In this document: in pieces, positions 57,738-64,000 of the stretch | How the letters are laid out: each line of letters opens with the position of its first letter | Numbering within the stretch: position 1 is the stretch's first letter | Source: Pseudomonas sp. AFG_SD02_1510_Pfu_092 | GTDB taxonomy: Bacteria > Pseudomonadota > Gammaproteobacteria > Pseudomonadales > Pseudomonadaceae | Reading direction: 5' to 3' | NCBI RefSeq assembly: GCF_003331055.1 | Contig: NZ_PUQD01000023.1 | Coordinates: 1-64,000, forward strand | Length of the DNA: 64,000 bases | The notes under the pieces: generated by a model | What the model was told of the DNA's origin: nothing | Seen by the model: the letters and a program-made list of their open reading frames with translations, nothing else | The model's database searches: none | Translations under genes and position numbers: made by a program

Positions 57738-57974
57738 CGACCACTCCCGCAGACGGCCCGTCAAGGCCAGTAGAATTTACACCTGCGTTTCGGGACCACT
57801 GTTGTCCCTGTCGCAATGGCGCGAAGCATAGCGCAGCGTTCGTCGTATTTCTGCTGGTCAAGCGCCCCTTCGCTCGCTAGAATTGCGCACTTTTTGATCA
57901 GAGGCGCCCACAGCGCCCGTCAAGATCGCCCCCGATTCCGGCCGGGCGACCTGCATTCAATACCGAGGTTAGTC

Positions 57975-59306
57975 ATGTCCACCACGCCCGCCACCCCCAA
58001 GGTAGGTTTCGTAAGCCTGGGTTGCCCGAAAGCCCTGGTCGATTCCGAGCGCATCCTGACCCAGCTGCGCATGGAAGGCTATGAAGTCGTGCCCACCTAT
58101 GAGGACGCCGATGTGGTGGTGGTCAACACCTGCGGCTTCATCGACAGCGCCAAGGCCGAGTCGCTGGAAGTGATCGGCGAAGCGATCAAGGAGAACGGCA
58201 AGGTCATCGTCACCGGCTGCATGGGCGTCGAGGAAGGCAGCATCCGTGATGTGCACCCGAGCGTGCTGTCGGTCACCGGCCCGCAGCAGTACGAACAAGT
58301 GGTCAACGCCGTGCACGAAGTGGTGCCACCACGCCAGGACCACAACCCGCTGATCGACCTGGTGCCGCCGCAGGGCGTCAAGCTGACCCCGCGCCACTAT
58401 GCGTACCTGAAAATTTCCGAAGGCTGCAACCACAGCTGCAGCTTCTGCATCATCCCGTCGATGCGCGGCAAGCTGGTCAGCCGCCCGGTCGGCGAAGTGC
58501 TGAGCGAGGCCGAGCGCCTGGTCAAGGCCGGGGTCAAGGAGATCCTGGTGATTTCCCAGGACACCAGCGCCTACGGCGTCGACGTCAAGTACAAGACCGA
58601 CTTCTGGAACGGCCGCCCGGTCAAGACGCGCATGCTCGAACTGTGCGAAGCGCTGAGCAGCCTGGGCGCCTGGGTTCGCCTGCACTATGTGTACCCGTAC
58701 CCGAACGTCGACGACATCATCCCGCTGATGGCCGCCGGCAAGGTACTGCCGTACCTGGACATCCCGTTCCAGCATGCCAGCCCGAAAGTGCTCAAGGCCA
58801 TGAAACGCCCGGCCTTCGAAGACCGCACCCTGGCGCGGATCAAGAACTGGCGCGAGCAGTGCCCGGAGCTGGTAATCCGCTCCACCTTCATCGTCGGCTT
58901 CCCGGGCGAGACCGAGGAAGACTTCCAGTACCTGCTCGACTGGCTGACCGAAGCCCAGCTCGACCGCGTGGGCTGCTTCCAGTACTCGCCGGTGGAAGGC
59001 GCGCCGGCCAACGACCTGGGCCTGGAAGAAGTGCCGGACGATGTCAAGCAGGACCGCTGGGACCGCTTCATGGCCCACCAGCAGGCGATCAGCGCCGCCC
59101 GCCTGCAAATGCGCATCGGCAAAGAAATCGACGTGCTGATCGATGAGGTGGAAGAACAGGGCTCGGTTGGCCGCAGCTTCTTCGATGCCCCGGAAATCGA
59201 CGGCAGCGTGTTCATCGATGGCGACCACGGCTTCAAGCCTGGCGACAAAGTGCGTTGCCGTGTGGTGGATGCCGACGAATACGACATGTGGGCTGAACCG
59301 GTCTAA
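57975..59306 (+). CDS. rimO: Ribosomal protein S12 methylthiotransferase RimO
   Basis: This 443-residue enzyme modifies Asp of ribosomal protein S12. It has the N-terminal UPF0004 domain ([45 protein letters not shown]), the radical SAM cluster C-x3-C-x2-C ([18 protein letters not shown]) and a C-terminal TRAM domain. The ATG at 57975 matches the family start; the longer open frame upstream is not conserved. It is monocistronic with a strong terminator. Confidence 0.97.
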   Translation: MSTTPATPKVGFVSLGCPKALVDSERILTQLRMEGYEVVPTYEDADVVVVNTCGFIDSAKAESLEVIGEAIKENGKVIVTGCMGVEEGSIRDVHPSVLSVTGPQQYEQVVNAVHEVVPPRQDHNPLIDLVPPQGVKLTPRHYAYLKISEGCNHSCSFCIIPSMRGKLVSRPVGEVLSEAERLVKAGVKEILVISQDTSAYGVDVKYKTDFWNGRPVKTRMLELCEALSSLGAWVRLHYVYPYPNVDDIIPLMAAGKVLPYLDIPFQHASPKVLKAMKRPAFEDRTLARIKNWREQCPELVIRSTFIVGFPGETEEDFQYLLDWLTEAQLDRVGCFQYSPVEGAPANDLGLEEVPDDVKQDRWDRFMAHQQAISAARLQMRIGKEIDVLIDEVEEQGSVGRSFFDAPEIDGSVFIDGDHGFKPGDKVRCRVVDADEYDMWAEPV

Positions 59307-59320
59307 ACGGCTGGCGCCTG

Positions 59321-59370
59321 AAAGCCCCTGCCCCGTCATCCCCCAGGGATGCACCGGCGCAGGGGCTTTT
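59321..59370 (+). terminator. Intrinsic terminator after rimO
   Basis: AAAGCCCCTGC (59321-59331) pairs with GCAGGGGCTTT (59359-59369), followed by a further T-run. Confidence 0.92.
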
Positions 59371-59375
59371 TTTCG

Positions 59376-60125
59376 TCAGAACGTGTGAAACAGCATCAGG
59401 CCGCCCTCGGCATCCGGGCTGGCATCCGAAAAGCCCTTCACCGCGTAGAGCTGGACTTTCCACTGCCGGTTGAGCTTGTGGGTGAGAAACACGGTCAGCT
59501 CGCGGATTGACGAACCGGTCGCAACCACTTTCTGCCGCCAGTCGTAGGAGGCGCCCGCCGATGTGCCGGTGGCCACCGGGATGGCAAAGCCGAGGCTGGC
59601 CAACAGCGGGTCGTCGAAATCGCTGCCGGGCGGGTCGCCGAACTTCTTCCAGCCCAGCGTGGCGAAGCCGGTAACCGGGCCAAAGCGCCTGGCGAGGTCG
59701 ACCTGGGCGGTGTAATCGTATTCGCCAGTACCCAGGCACTGGTCCTCATCGGCAGTGGGAAATTTGACCTTGCCGATCAGGTCCAGCAGCAGGCCGCCGT
59801 CGCTGCCATCTAGCAGCGCGTAGCCGGCACTTGCGACCGTGTCACCCAGTCCGCTTTCCACTGCATGGCAACCACCAGGCAAGGGGTCGCCATTGGGGCC
59901 TACCTCAGGGTTGGTGATGCGCAGCCAGGGTACGGTGACCTTGTAGGTCATGGGGCCGGTTTCGTATTTGCCGACGACCGGGACGTACCAGATTTCCGAA
60001 GTGCTGCCCGTGCCGTAGTCGCCAGTCGAATAGTCCATGCCGAGGGCGGTGCTGAAGGTATCGGCCGAAGCGCTCACGCTGGTGCATGCCAGCAGGCAGG
60101 CGAAAAGAGGGAGCATGGGCCTCAT
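59376..60125 (-). CDS. Putative outer-membrane beta-barrel protein (249 residues)
   Basis: The precursor has a signal peptide (MLPLFACLLACTSVSASA before DTFSTALG) and a body of alternating strands with turns, e.g. LGMDYSTGDYGTGSTSEIWY, YKVTVPWLRITNP and VQLYAVKGFSDASPDAEGGL, ending LMLFHTF with a terminal Phe, typical of outer-membrane barrels. It resembles the Phenol_MetA_deg-type transporter group by eye. It is the third gene of a leftward operon, 55 bases after a DUF5666-like gene. The start at 60125 has GAGG at proper distance. Function unknown. Confidence 0.75.
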   Translation of the reverse strand: MRPMLPLFACLLACTSVSASADTFSTALGMDYSTGDYGTGSTSEIWYVPVVGKYETGPMTYKVTVPWLRITNPEVGPNGDPLPGGCHAVESGLGDTVASAGYALLDGSDGGLLLDLIGKVKFPTADEDQCLGTGEYDYTAQVDLARRFGPVTGFATLGWKKFGDPPGSDFDDPLLASLGFAIPVATGTSAGASYDWRQKVVATGSSIRELTVFLTHKLNRQWKVQLYAVKGFSDASPDAEGGLMLFHTF

Positions 60126-60180
60126 CCAGCACCTCGGTATCCCGTGGGGAAGTGTGATCGCACTTACCCAGCCTAGTTGG

Positions 60181-61668
60181 CTAATGCCCGGATCGCTCCG
60201 GATGCTCCACTTTTCCGCTTTTCTCCAGTGTTTCCGGCATCTCGGGCCGTTCTGCTTGCTCTACTTTGTCGACTTTTTCAGGCGTTTCGACTTTTTCCAC
60301 CCGCTCGATTTTTTCCGGCTTCCCGGCTTTCTCCACCTGCTCGACCTTGTCCACTTTCTCCAGCTCGAGCTTTTCTACCCGCTCAGCGCTACCACTTCCG
60401 CTGCGCTCGGGCCGCTGCACGGTGTCAACGGGCTCTGACTTCCCGGACCTGTCCACGCGATCCGTGCGGTCCCCCCCACTGGAATCGTCAACGCCGTGGT
60501 CGTCCTGGCGTTCAGTGCGAACGTCGGTCGCATCGCGCCCGCCATGCCCGCTGTTAGCGGAGCCTGCCGAATCACTGGCGCCGTGCTCGTCGCCACGCCG
60601 CGAACCCTCTCTGCGCGGGTTATCGGCCTGCTCGTCAGGCAATTCTATGCGGGTTGCCTGCAGCTCGTGCTTGCCACTGAACACCCCGCTCACCCGCACA
60701 CGTTGGTCCAGCGCCCAGGCCGCTGGCGGCTTGCCGACGATCACCGTGCCCTGCCCCAGCGTCACCTTGATACCTGCAACCATCAGCTGTCGGGCCTGAC
60801 TGCGCTGCACCAGCCCCTCGATCACGACGTTGTGCACCCGCCCGGCAAACGGCAGGCTCGGGTCTGGACGGGTTTGCGCCACTTCCAGCTGGCGCCCGGT
60901 CCACTGCCCGCGCACCAGCACTTCCCGCGCGGGAGCCACACGGCTGCCCAGCTTCAGCCCCTGGAGGCTGCCGCTAGCATCGACCGCACCGATGGCACTG
61001 GCCTGCTTGAGCCCCGGCGCCCGTTCGATGCGGCTGGCCACCACTTGGCCTTTGGCATCGCGCAGGCCACTGACCCTGACCGGCTCGCCCGCGCGCAGCC
61101 CTTCAGCCACCCGCGCCCCTGGCGCCAGCCGTACAGCCTGGCCCATGACCCGCAGCGATGTCGAAGCATCAGGCAGCGCCGTCAGCGGCCCTTCGTAAAC
61201 GTTGAGAATCGCGATGCGCCCAGCCTGCAGGCCGCGCCGGGTGGCAAAGGCCTCCACCGCGACAACCTGCCCGATGGCCAGCTGCGCGCTGCTGGCAGGC
61301 GCACCGTTTGCACTCACTGCCACGTCTTGGCCAATGTGCACTTCCAGGCCATTGACACAGATCGAGGCAAACCCGGTGATGGTGCCGACGATGCCCGTAC
61401 CACCGGTACCGCCTGGGCGCAGGATGGGCGCACCAGTGCCGCCCACGCCACCATTTTCATCGCGTACGCCGGTACCGCCGACACCGCCCGTGCTGGCCCC
61501 GGTCCCCCCCGTTCCGCCAGGAAACTGCCAGCCCGCGGCCCCCGCCATGCCCACTTCGTCACGGCTGACACACAGCGGGGCCGCCGTCACCTCGGCAGGC
61601 AGCAACAGGTTCAGCCCGCAACCCAGGGCCAGCGTGACGACACTGAGGCAGCGCGCGAGGAAAGTCAT
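60181..61668 (-). CDS. Exported GGTG-repeat / DUF5666-like protein with charged C-terminal repeats (495 residues)
   Basis: Layout: signal peptide (1-30, MTFLARCLSVVTLALGCGLN), four Gly/Thr motifs GGTGGTG or GGVGGTG (51-93), two to three ~75-residue small beta domains of the DUF5666 kind (~94-345, with IGQVVAVEAFA, AGEPVRVSGLRD, DQRVRVSGVFSG), then a disordered acidic-basic tail (346-495). The tail contains a Ser/Asp/Gly-rich part and about a dozen short VEK, VDK or PEK units (430-475). It is coupled by an ATGA overlap to the DUF6502-like gene upstream and followed by a barrel-like gene. I do not know its function; a surface or matrix protein fits. Confidence 0.78.
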   Translation of the reverse strand: MTFLARCLSVVTLALGCGLNLLLPAEVTAAPLCVSRDEVGMAGAAGWQFPGGTGGTGASTGGVGGTGVRDENGGVGGTGAPILRPGGTGGTGIVGTITGFASICVNGLEVHIGQDVAVSANGAPASSAQLAIGQVVAVEAFATRRGLQAGRIAILNVYEGPLTALPDASTSLRVMGQAVRLAPGARVAEGLRAGEPVRVSGLRDAKGQVVASRIERAPGLKQASAIGAVDASGSLQGLKLGSRVAPAREVLVRGQWTGRQLEVAQTRPDPSLPFAGRVHNVVIEGLVQRSQARQLMVAGIKVTLGQGTVIVGKPPAAWALDQRVRVSGVFSGKHELQATRIELPDEQADNPRREGSRRGDEHGASDSAGSANSGHGGRDATDVRTERQDDHGVDDSSGGDRTDRVDRSGKSEPVDTVQRPERSGSGSAERVEKLELEKVDKVEQVEKAGKPEKIERVEKVETPEKVDKVEQAERPEMPETLEKSGKVEHPERSGH

Positions 61669-62519
61669 GGCTCTGGCGTCTTCGGCAGATCGGGGTCGGT
61701 AGTTTCAGTGTAGAAATAAAGCCCGACAGTGATGCGCTGACGCTGCCCGGGGGCTGGCTGATCGGCACTTTCCAGCTCGGATGCGAGCCGGCTGAGGCCC
61801 AGCAACGTCTGCATGCCGTCCCTGGCGACCACCTCGCGCAGGTGCTCGACACTGGCCGGGCTCAGGGCATCGTAGTGCACGCTGCGCTCGAAGAACGGCT
61901 GGCCCTCGGTGCTCAGGTTATGCACCGCGGCGCAGGCATGGTCATGCAGGTTGTGGCCGAAGTACGCAGCCTTTTCATCGAAGCCCTTCTGCGGCACGAA
62001 GGCCTGGGCCTCGAGGTGCACACGGTCGTGTTCGTCGAGCCGGACGATGCCCAGGCGCAACCACTCGTCCAGCACCACCCGCCCGCGGATATCGGTGCTG
62101 ACCTTCGCCACCAGGGCATCGAAAGAGCATTCGCCGCCAACGCTCGCCAGGCGCGGCAACGCCAGTGCCTGGCCGGGCGCTGCGCAGAACGGCCTGGTCT
62201 CGGTCCACAGCTGGACCAGCTGGGCGCCCAGGGTGATGTTGGCCGGCAGCGCCGCGAGCGCCAGCTCACCGTCGCTGCGCAAGCGCCGCACATCCTTGCG
62301 ATGCACGCCCGTAAGCAGGCTGATGCGGCTGTCGCTCGGCGCGGTGCCGTCCAGGCCGAATTCGCGATGGGCGACGTCGACGAACACCCCTTTGAGCAAG
62401 TCGGTGAACATCGTGTAGGTCACCCCTTTGCGCAGCATCAGCCGTACCAGCGGGCGCATCACGCGCCGCAGTGCGCTTGGCATCGAAGGGGGCAAGGTGG
62501 GCGATTGCATCGAGCGCAT
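61665..62519 (-). CDS. DUF6502-like protein, possible regulator
   Basis: The product has ~284 residues from MRSMQSPTLPPSMPSALRRV (ATG 62519; ATG 62510 is also possible). The N-terminal third, LMLRKGVTYTMFTDLLKGVF followed by SRISLLTGVHRKDVRRL, looks like a winged-helix or HTH fold, and the rest is helical. The family (DUF6502 by recollection) often sits upstream of DUF5666-like genes. No signal peptide. It shares four bases (ATGA) with the exported-protein gene, so it is the first member of the three-gene operon and perhaps its sensor or regulator. Confidence 0.75.
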   Translation of the reverse strand: MRSMQSPTLPPSMPSALRRVMRPLVRLMLRKGVTYTMFTDLLKGVFVDVAHREFGLDGTAPSDSRISLLTGVHRKDVRRLRSDGELALAALPANITLGAQLVQLWTETRPFCAAPGQALALPRLASVGGECSFDALVAKVSTDIRGRVVLDEWLRLGIVRLDEHDRVHLEAQAFVPQKGFDEKAAYFGHNLHDHACAAVHNLSTEGQPFFERSVHYDALSPASVEHLREVVARDGMQTLLGLSRLASELESADQPAPGQRQRITVGLYFYTETTDPDLPKTPEP

Positions 62520-62657
62520 CTCTGGCCAGGTGGTCCCAGTGTACGGCGCGGGAAAACATCCCACACCCAGTGTGAGCGTATCGTCAATACAAGGAGGAAA
62601 AGCCGACCGGCGGTGCGCCTGCTATGTTTGCCTTATCGCCATGGAGGGAACCCCAGG

Positions 62658-63110
62658 ATGCCTTCGCTACTGACGCTGCAAACCCCGCGCCTGAGCGACT
62701 ACGACGAGCTGGTACAGGTGTGGGAGGACTCGGTACGCGCCACCCATGACTTTTTGCCGGAAGGCTACATCATCCTGCTGCGCGAACAGGTACTGCGCCG
62801 CTATCTCGACGCCGTGATGCTCATCTGCTGCAAGGACCGCCAACGCATCTGCGGTTTCGCCGGGGTCGCCAACGGGCGGGTGGACATGCTGTTCATCGCC
62901 CCGGCCTACCGCGGCCAAGGGGTGGGCAAGCGCCTGCTGCGCTATGCGATCGACGAACTGAATGCCGAGCGCCTGGACGTCAACGAACAGAACCCGCAAG
63001 CCTTGGGCTTCTACCTGCATCAAGGCTTCGAGGTGATCGGCCGTTCGGCAACCGACGGCCTGGGGCAACCCTACCCCTTGCTGCACATGCGCCTGCGCAA
63101 AACGGCGTAA
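62658..63110 (+). CDS. GNAT-family N-acetyltransferase
   Basis: This 150-residue protein begins MPSLLTLQTPRLSDYDELVQ and has the acetyl-CoA binding motif A (RVDMLFIAPAYRGQGVGKRL with QGVGKR) and a C-terminal ALGFYLHQGFEVIGRS strand typical of the RimI/PhnO class. The substrate is unknown. ATG 62658 follows GGAGGG ten bases before; it is co-oriented with but distinct from the next gene. A start further upstream in frame has no family similarity. Confidence 0.9.
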   Translation: MPSLLTLQTPRLSDYDELVQVWEDSVRATHDFLPEGYIILLREQVLRRYLDAVMLICCKDRQRICGFAGVANGRVDMLFIAPAYRGQGVGKRLLRYAIDELNAERLDVNEQNPQALGFYLHQGFEVIGRSATDGLGQPYPLLHMRLRKTA

Positions 63111-63187
63111 ATGACACAGATTCCCAGCCCGTACGCCGCGCGGGCAGGTACAATGCAGGTCTTTCCCTGCCTTTGCGAATGACCGTC

Positions 63188-63898
63188 ATGTCCGAACCCG
63201 TCCGCCTGTCCAAACGCCTTATCGAGCAGCTTGGTTGCTCCCGTCGCGAGGCCGAGCTGTATATCGAAGGCGGCTGGGTCACGGTCGATGGCGTGGTGGT
63301 CGAGCAGCCGCAGTTCAAGGTCGACCAACAGCGCGTCGAACTGCTGCCCGGTGCCCGTGCCGAAGCGCTGGAGCCGGTCACCCTGCTGCTGAACCAGCCG
63401 GCCGGCATCGACAGCGAAACCGCCCGCCTGGGCATCAACCTGGGCACCCTCAGCGAAGCCCACCGCGAAGGCGTGCGCGCCTTGCACGGGCATTTTGCCC
63501 GGCAAACCTGCGTGGCGCCGCTGGAACGCGGTGCCAGCGGCCTGCAGGTGTTCACCCAGGACTGGCGGGTCAGCCGCAAGATCGACGCCGACCTGCGTCG
63601 CCTGGAACAGGAATTCATCGTTGAAGTACGCGGCGAGACCACGCCCCAGGCGCTGGAACGCCTGGCGCGCGGCGCTACCCGCAATGACCGTGAACTGCCC
63701 AAGGCCAAGGCCAGCTGGCAGAACGAGACCCACCTGCGCATGGTCCTGAAAAACCCGCAGCCAGGGCAGATTGCCGAGCTCTGCGCCTACCTGCGCCTGG
63801 AGCTGCTAGGCATGCGCCGCATTCGCCTGGGGGGCGTGTCGATGGGCAAGCTGCCCCTGGGCCAGTGGCGCTACCTGGCCACTACCGAACGTTTCTAA
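63188..63898 (+). CDS. RluF/RsuA-like pseudouridine synthase with altered catalytic motif
   Basis: The protein (236 residues) has an N-terminal S4 domain (~5-50, LSKRLIEQLGCSRREAELYI) and a RsuA-type synthase fold (LLLNQPAGIDSETA, LRRLEQEFIVEVRGE, LELLGMRRIRLGGVSMGKLP). Active members have GRLDxxTxGL with the nucleophilic Asp; here it is APLERGASGL (~110-119), so the Asp is Glu113 and Thr is Ala/Ser. Catalysis is doubtful, and the protein may be an RNA-binding relative. ATG 63188 chosen among 63173 (TTG), 63179 and 63188 for S4 start similarity. Co-directional with the GNAT gene. Confidence 0.85.
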   Translation: MSEPVRLSKRLIEQLGCSRREAELYIEGGWVTVDGVVVEQPQFKVDQQRVELLPGARAEALEPVTLLLNQPAGIDSETARLGINLGTLSEAHREGVRALHGHFARQTCVAPLERGASGLQVFTQDWRVSRKIDADLRRLEQEFIVEVRGETTPQALERLARGATRNDRELPKAKASWQNETHLRMVLKNPQPGQIAELCAYLRLELLGMRRIRLGGVSMGKLPLGQWRYLATTERF

Positions 63899-63946
63899 GC
63901 AATACGCCGCGCCCACCGGTGCGGCACTGAACAGGATTCTGCAGCA

Positions 63947-64000
63947 ATGAACCACAACGATGTCCTGCGCAGCCTGCGCTACATGCTCAAGGTGAACGAC
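63947..64000 (+). CDS. DUF1456 (YehS-like) protein, start only
   Basis: The window ends 18 codons into this gene: MNHNDVLRSLRYMLKVND, which matches the DUF1456 family N-terminus. It follows the synthase-like gene by 48 bases on the same strand. The reading frame is open at the window edge; the rest is outside. Confidence 0.8.
   Translation, partial: MNHNDVLRSLRYMLKVND

Overview
The window is chromosomal DNA of a fluorescent Pseudomonas, most likely the P. putida group. The evidence is high-GC coding sequence, a XenA-type xenobiotic reductase almost identical to what I remember of the P. putida enzyme, an OprL/Pal and OprD repertoire typical of the genus, and many copies of the P. putida-type REP element (palindromic units ending in gtgggagcgg). 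The gene order from the hydroxyproline genes to kup/rimO agrees with what I recall of P. putida chromosomes; this was not checked by a search. The first ~110 bases are odd G-rich runs and may be a poor contig edge.

Layout. 0.4-6.9 kb: a plus-strand trans-4-hydroxy-L-proline catabolic operon (permease, 2-epimerase, deaminase, ketoglutarate semialdehyde dehydrogenase, FAD D-hydroxyproline dehydrogenase). 7.2-8.7 kb: xenA divergent from an ArsR-type regulator, with a perfect palindrome between them. 8.8-11.0 kb: an mqo with a signal peptide and a small lipoprotein. 11.0-12.6 kb: a small accessory patch with two short Pseudomonas-type proteins, an RNA-like leader that can hide a ribosome binding site, and a decapitated HigB-type toxin in front of an intact antitoxin gene. 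12.7-16.4 kb: tRNA-Ser, purC, an MBL hydrolase, bamC and dapA read leftward. 16.6-23.7 kb: gcvR-bcp, AI-2E/PerM transporter, tusA-like, bepA, nadA and a DUF945 protein. 24.0-29.5 kb: an APC permease preceded by a small upstream ORF, a dCache chemoreceptor (McpU-like position), a CDF-fold protein lacking the metal ligands, and a hexapeptide acyltransferase.

29.5-42.6 kb is a leftward housekeeping block: aspS, yebC, ruvC-ruvA-ruvB, ybgC-tolQ-tolR-tolA-tolB-pal-cpoB, queE, queC, tRNA-Lys. This covers tRNA charging, Holliday junction resolution, envelope constriction and queuosine precursor synthesis. 42.8-50.8 kb: dps, a membrane-anchored cold-shock-domain protein, slyX, a HIT protein, an OprD porin, proS, an unknown lipoprotein and dinB. 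51.0-55.3 kb: initiator tRNA with a strong promoter, then an mprF-acvB/virJ lipid aminoacylation/hydrolysis pair. 55.3-55.8 kb is a tandem array of REP units separating that pair from kup. 57.9-64.0 kb: rimO, then a leftward three-gene operon of unknown function (DUF6502-like, a GGTG-repeat/DUF5666-like exported protein, a barrel-like protein), a GNAT acetyltransferase, an RluF-like protein whose catalytic Asp is replaced, and the start of a DUF1456 gene.

The parts I consider most worth study are the RBS-sequestering leader at 11.3 kb, the DUF6502/DUF5666/barrel operon at 59.4-62.5 kb, the metal-site-less CDF protein beside the chemoreceptor, the short ORF overlapping the permease start, and the pseudouridine synthase with an altered active site.
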